Source of the DNA: an uncultured Odoribacter sp.
Lineage (GTDB): Bacteria; Bacteroidota; Bacteroidia; Bacteroidales; Marinifilaceae
Assembly: GCA_944321165.1 (NCBI GenBank)
Contig: CALUKE010000010.1
Span: 1 to 64,000, forward strand
Reading direction: 5' to 3'
DNA: 64,000 nucleotides
Positions 55,427 to 62,859 of the stretch are shown one piece after another; position 1 is the stretch's first letter; each line of letters starts with the position of its first letter. The translations under genes and the position numbers were made by a program. The notes under the pieces are model-generated. The model was given only the letters and a program-made list of their open reading frames with translations. It did no database searches and was not told the origin of the DNA.

Positions 55427-56992
55427 ATGAAAAAATTATCATTGATATTATGGAGTGTTCTGTTGCTTGGAACGGCCGGTTGTTCCGATTTTCTGGAGCC
55501 TCAATCTTCGGATGAATATGTGCCGGAAGATGCAGAAGCATTGAATGAGATGTTGTTGGGAAATGTGTATGTCAGTTGGCAGAATCCCTTGTATTTGTAT
55601 CTGTATCATAATATCTTCAGTGACGATGTTACGGTTACGGACGCTTCTGTCGGGTTTTATGAATATGATAAATTGGAAGGAGACGCATATTTTTCACTGT
55701 ATACGATGCAACCGGATATGTTTGTCGGCATGGAGACATCGGGAGTTGGAAAAATTTGTTGGGATGATTATTACAAAGCTATTCTGGGATGTAATGCCGC
55801 TTTGGATTATCTGGAAGGAGTGCGGGGATCTGCAGATATGAAGCGGTATGTAGCCGCCCAGGCTTTGGGGTTGCGTGCGTATTACTATTTCCAGTTTGTT
55901 AATTTATATGGAGCGCCTTACAATGCCAATCCGGATGCTCTGGGGGTACCATTGAAATTGAACAGTGACTTGACAGTGAACCACATGACCCGGAATACCG
56001 TGAAGGATGTGTATGCACAGGTGAATGAAGATCTGAGAGTATCCGATTCTTTGTTCTGCATGTTGCCTGAATCTATGCAGTTTGACAAAGATTACCGCAT
56101 GAGTCTGCCCGGCGTACGTTTCCTGCGTTCCCGTGTGAATCTCTATATGGAGAACTGGGATGAAGCGATTCGTTGGGCCGACTCGGTTCTGTTGTGGAAA
56201 GAGTTTAAGCTGTATGATTTGAAGACTTTTGTTGCGGGTACTCCGGCTGACGGACTGCCTTCTATGCCGAATTTTTCTGATTATTCCAATGCAGAGGTTA
56301 TCTGGTGTAACGGATCTATTTATGATTTTAACTTATTACTTGATAATATGTGTGAAGATGAAGCTTTAGATCCGACTATGCGTGTAAGCCATCCTTTCTT
56401 TAATGCTTCACCTGAATTATTGGCCACATACGATAAGGATCTGACAGCATCGGAAGAGGATTTACGTAAAAAACTTTATATCCTGGATGCATTCAATCAT
56501 TATGGACAGGCAACCGGACGGAAAAGAGCCATTGGCAAAATGCCGCTTGATTCCCGGTATTATTATCAAGCGATTTCTGATAATATAGGATTGGCTGTAT
56601 CGTTTCGTTTGTCGGAAGTATATCTGAATCTGGCGGAGGCCCATGCGATGCTTGGAAATGATGGAGAAGCATTGTATTACCTGAATGAATTGCGAAGGAT
56701 GCGTATTAAAGATTGTCAGAATCTTGCAGGGTTGTCCGGAGAAAACCTGATTCAATTTGTGAAAGACGAACGCCGCCGGGAATTATGTTTTGAGGGACAC
56801 CGTTGGTTTGACCAACGCCGCTGGGGAATGGAATCGTTTACCCGAAAATGGAAACAATTCAGTGAGGAATATACGAATTATGTGATTGAGAAGAATGATC
56901 CGGCATTTACCTTGCCAATACCGGATGAAGTGATTGAACGAAATCCTTGGATAGTATTTACAACTAATTATTACTCAATAGTTTGTAAGTGA
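55427..56992 (+). CDS. RagB/SusD-family lipoprotein (system 6)
   Basis: Substrate-binding lipoprotein of 521 aa, lipobox TAGC (Cys19), then SDFLEPQSSDEYVPEDAEALNEMLLG. QALGLRAYYYFQFVNLYGAPY is the helical family motif and VKDERRRELCFEGHRWFDQRRWGM the C-terminal one. It is the last gene of system 6. Systems 3 and 6 share this type of SusD C-terminus (ERRRE...RWFD), in contrast to the EFxAEGQxFYxYKR type of systems 1, 2, 4 and 5. Confidence 0.92.
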   Translation: MKKLSLILWSVLLLGTAGCSDFLEPQSSDEYVPEDAEALNEMLLGNVYVSWQNPLYLYLYHNIFSDDVTVTDASVGFYEYDKLEGDAYFSLYTMQPDMFVGMETSGVGKICWDDYYKAILGCNAALDYLEGVRGSADMKRYVAAQALGLRAYYYFQFVNLYGAPYNANPDALGVPLKLNSDLTVNHMTRNTVKDVYAQVNEDLRVSDSLFCMLPESMQFDKDYRMSLPGVRFLRSRVNLYMENWDEAIRWADSVLLWKEFKLYDLKTFVAGTPADGLPSMPNFSDYSNAEVIWCNGSIYDFNLLLDNMCEDEALDPTMRVSHPFFNASPELLATYDKDLTASEEDLRKKLYILDAFNHYGQATGRKRAIGKMPLDSRYYYQAISDNIGLAVSFRLSEVYLNLAEAHAMLGNDGEALYYLNELRRMRIKDCQNLAGLSGENLIQFVKDERRRELCFEGHRWFDQRRWGMESFTRKWKQFSEEYTNYVIEKNDPAFTLPIPDEVIERNPWIVFTTNYYSIVCK

Positions 56993-57078
56993 TAAGTCAG
57001 AAATATGGTCGTTGTCTTTAATTGTACATTCTAAAGGGGAAGATTTAACGCTTTTATTGATTATTAACTTCCTTTTGT

Positions 57079-57120
57079 ATCATAATTGTGCAGAAAAAAG
57101 AATTTCTGCACAATTATGAT
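57079..57120 (+). terminator. Perfect 18-bp hairpin after system 6
   Basis: 57079-57096 pairs perfectly with 57103-57120 around a 6-nt loop. It is the longest mismatch-free stem in the window, but only scattered T residues follow, so it may be a terminator with a weak U-tract or a different element. It lies in a 343-bp gap (56993-57335) between system 6 and the converging HxlR-type gene. I see no gene in the rest of the gap. Confidence 0.55.
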
Positions 57121-57335
57121 ATTCCACTCTATTTTTAGCTCGTTTTCTAAATCTATGCTAACATAGGTAAGGTTTATGGAATAACCTATTAAATTGAAAA
57201 TTGAGCAATCTGAAAAAAGTCAGGTAAATGACAGAAAATCTTTTCAATTCAGATAAGTAAGTTCTGAACATGGAGAATCTGGAAAGTTAGTGTTCCATGC
57301 TGACTTGAATTACTTTCTTCTTCAATTGACATTAA

Positions 57336-57710
57336 TTATTTTTTGTTGGCTCTTCTTCTGTCTTTTATAATCGCATCTTTATTTTCCAATGCCCATCCAA
57401 TCAGAGCATTAATATGTGGAAGTAAAGAACGTGTCCTTTCGGTCAATGCATATTCAACCCTTGGAGGGACTTCGGGATATACTGTACGGGTAACATACCC
57501 GTCATCTTCCAATGTTCTCAAAGTTACTGTCAGCATTTTTTGAGATATATCTGGAATCTCACGCTGTAACTCTTTGAACCGAACCGTTTCCATACCAGCC
57601 TTATTCAGTGTATATATAACCAAAAGTGACCATTTGTCACAAAGTTTTGCCAAGATATTCCGTATCGGACAATTCGGAAATACCGCATCTTCTATTGTTG
57701 TTCTATCCAT
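57336..57710 (-). CDS. HxlR-family winged-helix transcriptional regulator
   Basis: DNA-binding regulator of 124 aa. The family pattern is complete: CPIRNILAKLCDKWSLLVIYTL at the start, RFKELQREIPDISQKMLTVTLRTLEDDGYVTRTVYPEVPPRVEYALTERTRSLLP as the winged helix, then a dimerisation helix. Cys14 sits where redox-sensing HxlR proteins such as HypR have their reactive cysteine; Cys24 is a second one. It is transcribed away from the reductase gene, with back-to-back promoters between them, so it probably controls that gene and itself. Sensing of electrophiles or quinones is inferred from family knowledge. Confidence 0.9.
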   Translation of the reverse strand: MDRTTIEDAVFPNCPIRNILAKLCDKWSLLVIYTLNKAGMETVRFKELQREIPDISQKMLTVTLRTLEDDGYVTRTVYPEVPPRVEYALTERTRSLLPHINALIGWALENKDAIIKDRRRANKK

Positions 57711-57736
57711 AAAATTATTTATTTCAGTTCACTCTA

Positions 57737-57744
57737 CAAAGGTA
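57737..57744 (-). promoter_or_regulatory. -7 element of the hxlR-type gene
   Basis: On the minus strand this reads TACCTTTG (TAnnTTTG). A TTTG on the same strand (57765-57768) is separated by 20 bp, which suits the -33/-7 spacing. It lies 27 bp from the start codon. Confidence 0.6.
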
Positions 57745-57857
57745 AGCAAATTCCTTTTAGGTTGCAAAAAACTTTTTTTCAAAAATATTTTGCCTGTAAA
57801 TGTCTGATAATAAGCAATAGTTACTTCTATGTAAGTATCTGACATTCAAGTATCTAC

Positions 57858-57888
57858 TTGTGTGAGTGAAAAACTCTTTCTATTTTTG
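57858..57888 (+). promoter_or_regulatory. Promoter of the NAD(P)-binding reductase operon
   Basis: TTG at 57858-57860 and TATTTTTG at 57881-57888 are 20 bp apart, matching the Bacteroidota -33/-7 arrangement. The ATG at 57948 lies 60 bp downstream, leaving room for an operator. Confidence 0.65.
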
Positions 57889-57947
57889 CGGTGTAAAAGG
57901 AACAAAGATACTTTTAGTAAGTAATAAACTTTTTAATACATTGGATC

Positions 57948-58598
57948 ATGAAGAATGTAACTTTGATTGGAGCGAGCGGATTTGTAGGAACCGCCATCCT
58001 GAACGAATTGCTGTCAAGAGGTCACAAAGTGACAGCCGTCGTACGTAATCCGGAGAAGATTAACGTATTAAATTCCAATTTGAGAATTGTAAAGGCAGAC
58101 GTATCTGATACGGATGCAATGACTGAAGCCTGCAAAGACAAGGATGCGATTATCAGCGCATACAATCCGGGCTGGGCAAATCCTGATATCTACGAGGAAA
58201 CTTTGCGTAATTATCCGTTGATATTGGAAGCAGCCAAACGGTCGGGTGCGAAAAGGCTGTTGTGTGTAGGTGGAGCAGGCACTTTGTTCTGTGCCCCGGG
58301 ACTTCGTGTGGTAGATTCCGGTGCTATTCCGGATGCCATAATGGGCGGTGTCAAGTCTCTCGGCGAGTTCTATCTGAACACATTAATGAATGAAAAGGCC
58401 ATTGATTGGATTTTCTTCTCACCTGCTGGAACACTGGAGTCCGGCAAGCGTACCGGAAAATTCCGTCTGGGTAAAGATAAGCTTATCGTAGACGAGAATG
58501 GCATCAGCCATATTTCCGTGGAGGATTACGCAGTTGCGATGGTCGATGAACTGGAAAACCCGAAACACCATTATGAGCGTTTCACCATCGGATATTAA
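57948..58598 (+). CDS. NAD(P)-binding atypical short-chain reductase (NmrA/YwnB-like)
   Basis: Cytoplasmic Rossmann-fold protein of 216 aa. The dinucleotide motif GASGFVG is at residues 7-13. It is followed by AVVRNPEKI, the NADP-type basic position, then VKADVSDTDAM and DAIISAYNPGW. It lacks a canonical YxxxK catalytic pair, as usual in this subgroup. The divergent HxlR-type regulator suggests induction by reactive electrophiles. It is 37 bp from the next gene. The exact substrate is unknown. Confidence 0.88.
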   Translation: MKNVTLIGASGFVGTAILNELLSRGHKVTAVVRNPEKINVLNSNLRIVKADVSDTDAMTEACKDKDAIISAYNPGWANPDIYEETLRNYPLILEAAKRSGAKRLLCVGGAGTLFCAPGLRVVDSGAIPDAIMGGVKSLGEFYLNTLMNEKAIDWIFFSPAGTLESGKRTGKFRLGKDKLIVDENGISHISVEDYAVAMVDELENPKHHYERFTIGY

Positions 58599-58635
58599 GC
58601 AAACTATTGTATAACTCAAATTAAAGACATAAACA

Positions 58636-59469
58636 ATGAAAAAGGTACTATTTATTTTGTTCAATCTCTTAACAATTACAGTTATGGCACAGAATAAGGG
58701 ACGCTTCGAGGTGCATGACCTCGGCAATTACAAACTGCACGTTTATTACACCAACGATGCGTTGGGCGATGCAAGTTACATCATTGAGGGAAAAGATGCT
58801 CTTGTAACCATGGAGCAACCGCTGTTCAAGGATAATGTGGCTGAATTTGACACCTATCTTTCCAAGTTGGATAAACCTGTGGAAAAACGCATCACGGATT
58901 ATCATGTGGGAGGAACAGGGAAACATGACGTGGTAATGGCTCAAGGTATGCCCGAATTTACCAAAGGCAAAATCTATGGCGGCATGATGAAAGGCTTTGC
59001 ACAGGCCTTCGGCGATGCAATGGCAGACATGCCAACAGGCAAGGCTACGGAAGTCGCTTTCGGTACAACACAGACATGGGCAGGGGTTTCTTTTGAGTTC
59101 CGTCACGGAGCGACATCGGATTTCCCGGGTGCAAGTATCCTGATCGGAGGCAAAGCTTATTATACACATTGGACTCCAGCAAAGGCACATGTCAGCCATT
59201 TACAGATTTCTTCTCTGGCAGCTATCGATGCCGAAATTACTGAAGCTGAAAAGTCTCTTGCTTCGGGTGCTGAACTGTTCATCGGCGGACACGGAGGTGC
59301 GGAAAAACGCGATGCAGTTGAGTTCAAAATCGCTTATCTGAAGAAAATGAAAGAAATGTTGGCTGCAAACAAATCTTCTCAGGATTTTGTGGATGCAATG
59401 AAAAAAGCTTATTCCGGTCTGCCAGGAGAAGCCGGACTGGAAGATTTGGGCAAAGCCCTCTACAAATAA
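58636..59469 (+). CDS. Exported MBL-fold-like protein with degenerate metal site
   Basis: Secreted protein of 277 aa with a short Sec signal ending VMAQ (residue 18). The body has the order of a metallo-beta-lactamase fold: NDALGDASYIIEGKDALVTMEQPL, then DYHVGGTGKHD where HxHxDH would be, then GGKAYYTHW and FIGGHGG near the end. The metal ligand motif is incomplete, so hydrolase activity is doubtful. It lies between the reductase gene and a strong terminator and is probably co-transcribed with the reductase. Function is unknown. Confidence 0.7.
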   Translation: MKKVLFILFNLLTITVMAQNKGRFEVHDLGNYKLHVYYTNDALGDASYIIEGKDALVTMEQPLFKDNVAEFDTYLSKLDKPVEKRITDYHVGGTGKHDVVMAQGMPEFTKGKIYGGMMKGFAQAFGDAMADMPTGKATEVAFGTTQTWAGVSFEFRHGATSDFPGASILIGGKAYYTHWTPAKAHVSHLQISSLAAIDAEITEAEKSLASGAELFIGGHGGAEKRDAVEFKIAYLKKMKEMLAANKSSQDFVDAMKKAYSGLPGEAGLEDLGKALYK

Positions 59470-59492
59470 GAATAAGACATATTGTGCATGAT

Positions 59493-59535
59493 GCTTCGGA
59501 TGGTATGACATTCAGGTACCATCCGAAGCCTTTTT
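59493..59535 (+). terminator. Intrinsic terminator after the MBL-like gene
   Basis: A 13-bp perfect stem (59493-59505 with 59517-59529), 11-nt loop, then C and five T residues. It separates the reductase/MBL-like pair from the following three genes. No clear TAnnTTTG lies between it and the next ATG, so partial read-through may supply expression. Confidence 0.88.
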
Positions 59536-59562
59536 CAAGCAAGGAATAAACGAGATTCAATT

Positions 59563-59973
59563 ATGGAAAAAGTATTTGATTTTTTAAGCAAGCATAAAGA
59601 TGTGGCATTTGCTACCGTAGAACAGAACAAACCCAAAATCCGGGTATTCCAAATCATGAAGCAGGAAGGGCATACCCTGTATTTTGCTACTTCTCCGCAC
59701 AAAGAAGTGTATCGGCAACTGCAAGAAAACCCCAATATAGAGTTGCTTGCCATGGATGGGAACATATCTGTACGGGTGACCGGGCGTGCCATGTTTGATG
59801 TTCCTGATGGATTGGCCCGTGAAATTTATGCGGACAATCCAGTTTTGCCCCGTCTGTACAAGCGATATACGGATTTAGTTTATTTTCGTTTGCCTGTCAC
59901 CAGATTGGACTATTATGATCTGACCCCAACACCTCCCACTTTTGAGCATTATGAATACGAAAGCGAGGATTGA
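59563..59973 (+). CDS. Pyridoxamine 5'-phosphate oxidase-like flavoprotein
   Basis: Small protein of 136 aa with a split-barrel FMN-binding fold: FLSKHKDVAFATVEQNKPKIRVF, TLYFATSPHKEVYRQLQENPNIELLAMDG, SVRVTGRAMF. This is the general pattern of PNPOx-like proteins that bind FMN, F420 or haem; the true pyridoxine-pathway residues cannot be confirmed. It overlaps the macrodomain gene by 23 bp, so the two are translationally coupled. Its place in front of an ADP-ribosylation pair suggests a redox role in the same response. Confidence 0.85.
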   Translation: MEKVFDFLSKHKDVAFATVEQNKPKIRVFQIMKQEGHTLYFATSPHKEVYRQLQENPNIELLAMDGNISVRVTGRAMFDVPDGLAREIYADNPVLPRLYKRYTDLVYFRLPVTRLDYYDLTPTPPTFEHYEYESED

Positions 59974-60742
59974 TAATCTGCGGTTCTTACTTCGCACGTT
60001 ACTCGCTGAGCGGAAAGAATATGTCGGATGGCAGATACCCGATACACTGGAAAAGCAACAGTCCATGATGCGGGCTTTGCTTAACGTGCGTTCTCCGCAG
60101 CCGATAAACCCGGAGTTCCTGCAAGCCCAAGATACCGAACTAAGGCTGCAACTTGCGGACAAGGGTATTGTAGCCTTGTCTGACATACCGACGTGTCATT
60201 CAGACCGCAGACTTCGGATATGGCAGGGCGATATTACGAGACTGAACGTGGATGCAATCGTCAATGCGGCCAACAACAACCTATTGGGTTGCTTCGTTCC
60301 TCTACACCGTTGTATCGACAATGCCATCCATTCGGCTGCTGGTGTACAGTTGCGCCTGGAATGCGACAGACTGATGCAGAAACAGGGACATCCGGAGCCC
60401 ACGGGCTGCGCCAAGATAACCAAAGGATACAATCTTCCGGCAAGGTACGTACTGCATACGGTAGGTCCGATAGTTGGTAATGCTCAGCCTACATTAAAAC
60501 AGGAACAGCAATTGGCAGACTGTTACCGTTCCTGTCTCTCATTGGCAAGCGCACATGGATTGTCAAGTATTGCTTTTTGTTGCATATCCACTGGAGAATT
60601 TGGATTTCCACAAGAGCAGGCGGCGCAAATTGCGGTAGAAACAGTGATAAACTGTCTTAAAACGACATCACATATTCAAACGGTTGTTTTCAATGTATTC
60701 AAAGATGAGGATTTATCCATTTATAGAGAACTTTTGCCATAA
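59951..60742 (+). CDS. Zinc-type macrodomain protein-ADP-ribose hydrolase
   Basis: Macrodomain protein of 263 aa. It has an N-terminal helical extension (about 1-85), then the macrodomain: WQGDITRLNVDAIVNAANNNLLG, a GCFVPLHRCIDNAIHSAAG segment with the Cys114/His119/Cys121 zinc motif of the Zn-macro group, YVLHTVGP and FCCISTGEFGFP. Family members linked to SirTM genes remove ADP-ribose that SirTM adds to target proteins. ATG 59951 is chosen over a TTG at 59942. It overlaps the previous gene by 23 bp and the sirtuin gene by about 38 bp. Confidence 0.92.
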   Translation: MNTKARIDNLRFLLRTLLAERKEYVGWQIPDTLEKQQSMMRALLNVRSPQPINPEFLQAQDTELRLQLADKGIVALSDIPTCHSDRRLRIWQGDITRLNVDAIVNAANNNLLGCFVPLHRCIDNAIHSAAGVQLRLECDRLMQKQGHPEPTGCAKITKGYNLPARYVLHTVGPIVGNAQPTLKQEQQLADCYRSCLSLASAHGLSSIAFCCISTGEFGFPQEQAAQIAVETVINCLKTTSHIQTVVFNVFKDEDLSIYRELLP

Positions 60743-61592
60743 GGCTATTTCCGAAGGCAATTATGAAAGCAGATTGCAAAAACTGCGTAATATCCTTGAT
60801 CATGCAGATTATGTGGTCATTGGTGCAGGAGCCGGACTTTCGGATGCGGCAGGTATCGCATACAGCGGAAAGCGTTTCACGGACAACTTCACGGACTTCA
60901 GTACAAGATATGGTCTGACAGACATGTATTCTTCCGCATTTTATCCATTCAAGACGGAGGAGGAACGATGGGCTTATTGGGCAAGACACATTCTTATGAA
61001 CCGTTACGATATGCCTGCTACAGAATTATACCGCTTACTGTTCAATGTCATAAAGGATAAGAATTATTTCGTGATTACCACCAATGTGGACGGGCAGTTT
61101 GAAAAGTCGGGATTCGAATGCGAACGGATTTTTACCGTACAGGGTGATTACGCTTACCTGCAATGTGCCAATGGATGCCATGACAAGCTTTATTACAATG
61201 AAGACCTTGTCAGGGAGATGGCACGACAGACAAAGGATTGTCGCATTCCCTCTGAGCTTGTTCCCCGTTGTCCGGTATGCGGTGGAAAAATGGATGTGCA
61301 TGTACGGAAAGACCGTTATTTTGTGCAGGATAACCAATGGTACGCAAGCTATGAACGCTATCAGAACTATATGGAAAAGGCTTGCGATGGCAAAACGCTT
61401 CTGCTGGAACTCGGCGTAGGTTTCAATACTCCGACCATCATCCGTTTTCCGTTTGAGAAACTGGCGGTCCAAAAGAGAAACGTCACATTGGTGCGCATCA
61501 ATAAGGATTATCCTAATACACAAAACCGGATGACTGGTTTTGTCCCTTTTGATGAAGACCTTAGCTCAGTTCTGACAAACATATGCAGATAA
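60705..61592 (+). CDS. Class M sirtuin (SirTM), candidate protein ADP-ribosyltransferase
   Basis: Sir2-fold protein of 295 aa from ATG 60705 (ATG 60693 is also possible). The NAD motif GAGAGLSDAAG begins at residue 40, with TTNVDGQF around Asn127. The usual catalytic His of deacetylases is replaced: the HG motif reads QGD, with Gln146. Asn and Gln are 19 residues apart, as I recall for the streptococcal SirTM. Four cysteines (154, 158, 189, 192) form the zinc ribbon. It is therefore expected to be an ADP-ribosyltransferase and not a deacylase. It overlaps the macrodomain gene that would reverse its action. No GcvH-like or lipoate-ligase gene is adjacent. Confidence 0.9.
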   Translation: MRIYPFIENFCHKAISEGNYESRLQKLRNILDHADYVVIGAGAGLSDAAGIAYSGKRFTDNFTDFSTRYGLTDMYSSAFYPFKTEEERWAYWARHILMNRYDMPATELYRLLFNVIKDKNYFVITTNVDGQFEKSGFECERIFTVQGDYAYLQCANGCHDKLYYNEDLVREMARQTKDCRIPSELVPRCPVCGGKMDVHVRKDRYFVQDNQWYASYERYQNYMEKACDGKTLLLELGVGFNTPTIIRFPFEKLAVQKRNVTLVRINKDYPNTQNRMTGFVPFDEDLSSVLTNICR

Positions 61593-61608
61593 AGATATTT
61601 TATGGCAA

Positions 61609-61631
61609 CCTAAATATACTTTATTTTTAGG
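61609..61631. terminator. Possible bidirectional terminator between convergent genes
   Basis: A 6-bp stem CCTAAA/TTTAGG with an A+T-rich loop lies between the sirtuin and DUF1016 stop codons. It is short, and the T-run is inside the loop and not after it. Weak support. Confidence 0.3.
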
Positions 61632-61637
61632 GATAAT

Positions 61638-62771
61638 CTAAAGAGAGATATGCTCATCAATGTCATACTTTAATTCTTTCTCAATCTCTTCAATAGTAGG
61701 CAAACTGCCACGGAAGTCTTTGGGCAAGGCTTGCCCTAATTCATAATCAGAAATTCCGATAGGCTTCTGAATATCACGCAAGGCATATTCAGCTTTGATA
61801 CGGTCTTTACTCTTGCAAAGCAACAGTCCTATAGTCCGGTTGTCCCCCTCTCGGCAAAGAATATCATCTACGGCAGAGCAGTAGAAATTCAGTTTGCCGA
61901 TATACTCCGGTATAAACTCCGTATCTTTCAATTCAATCACCAAATAGCGGTGCAGAAAGGTATTATACATCAATATGTCAATATAATAATCATCACCTGA
62001 CACCTCTATGTGATACTGCCGGCCCATGAAAGCAAAGCCAGCACCCATTTCTACAAGGAATTTCTCCACATGCTTTACCAAACCGATTTCCACGTCACGC
62101 TCATTGTATTGCTCTGTGAAAGTCAGCATATCAAATATATACGGGTCTTTGAGCATGGATTTCACATCGTTTGCTTCCGGTGTCGGGAGGGTTTCTTTGA
62201 AGTTGTTTGCTAACGCACCATGCTTGCCGTAGTCGTCAAGTTTAATGGCTTCTTGCAGATAACGTGTATTCCAATGCGATGTAATGCTTTGAATCATGTA
62301 CCAATAACGTGCCCGAATGTCCTTGACCTGTTGCATAAGAATAAGATTATGAGTCCATCCCAAATGCTTTATGGGGAGGGTGAAATTATATTCTTCTAAT
62401 TGCGCAATCACTGATTGCGTAATTGGAGAAAATACACCTTTCACCATCGTAAGTTCCTGATTATATTCGTTGAAGAACTGTATCATGCACTGCATATTAC
62501 GTACAGAAAAGCCCTTTATCTCGGAATAATCATTCTTCAAATCCACTGCTAGCCGTTGCAAGGTTTTCTTGCCCCAGCCGTCTGCATCCTGACTTTGCTG
62601 CAACATGCCGCCAATATCCCAATACATCCTGAGCATTTCTTCATTGGCAGCATAAATCGCCCTTTGCTGGGCTATCAGTACCCGTTGCTTGATTTTGCGA
62701 AGCAGTGCCGCATAACCACGAAAGTTATCCGACATGTTTTCAATTGCTTGTTTATCTGTATTTTTAGCCAT
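61638..62771 (-). CDS. DUF1016 (YhcG-like) PDDEXK nuclease-domain protein
   Basis: Protein of 377 aa. The N-terminal DUF1016 helical domain (YAALLRKIKQRVLIAQQRAIYAANEEMLRMYWDIGG) is followed by a PDDEXK-type nuclease core with DDYYIDILMYN and YLVIELKD, supplying the Asp and the E-x-K pair, then KLNFYCSAVDD and IGLLLCKSKD. ATG 62771 (MAKNTDKQ) is preferred over a GTG at 62792 because the GTG lies inside a promoter -7 element. Relatives are associated with defence islands and mobile elements, with unsettled function. It is downstream of the mobilisation gene on the same strand. Confidence 0.87.
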   Translation of the reverse strand: MAKNTDKQAIENMSDNFRGYAALLRKIKQRVLIAQQRAIYAANEEMLRMYWDIGGMLQQSQDADGWGKKTLQRLAVDLKNDYSEIKGFSVRNMQCMIQFFNEYNQELTMVKGVFSPITQSVIAQLEEYNFTLPIKHLGWTHNLILMQQVKDIRARYWYMIQSITSHWNTRYLQEAIKLDDYGKHGALANNFKETLPTPEANDVKSMLKDPYIFDMLTFTEQYNERDVEIGLVKHVEKFLVEMGAGFAFMGRQYHIEVSGDDYYIDILMYNTFLHRYLVIELKDTEFIPEYIGKLNFYCSAVDDILCREGDNRTIGLLLCKSKDRIKAEYALRDIQKPIGISDYELGQALPKDFRGSLPTIEEIEKELKYDIDEHISL

Positions 62772-62791
62772 AATCTTCTTTGATGTTTCCA

Positions 62792-62799
62792 CAAAATTA
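62792..62799 (-). promoter_or_regulatory. -7 element of the DUF1016 gene
   Basis: On the minus strand this reads TAATTTTG (TAnnTTTG), with a TTG about 22 bp upstream. Transcription would begin near 62785, just before ATG 62771, which decides between the two possible starts. Confidence 0.55.
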
Positions 62800-62859
62800 T
62801 GCTTTTTATTCGATTGTACATCAAATTCTTACAATATTATTAGTTATATCCCTTATAGG

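Noticed and set aside
107..56992. Reading the SusCD cluster as polysaccharide utilisation loci
   Set aside because: No glycoside hydrolase, polysaccharide lyase, sulfatase, esterase or hybrid two-component sensor is present in any of the six systems.
58636..59469. Active metallo-beta-lactamase
   Set aside because: The HxHxDH metal motif is not present; only the general fold order and a GGHGG loop can be seen.
60705..61592. Sirtuin deacetylase (CobB/SIR2)
   Set aside because: The catalytic HG motif is replaced by QGD and the gene overlaps a zinc-type macrodomain gene, both marks of the ADP-ribosylating SirTM class.
61638..62771. DUF1016 gene as part of a restriction-modification system
   Set aside because: There is no methyltransferase or specificity gene next to it; the neighbours are a sirtuin operon and a relaxase.
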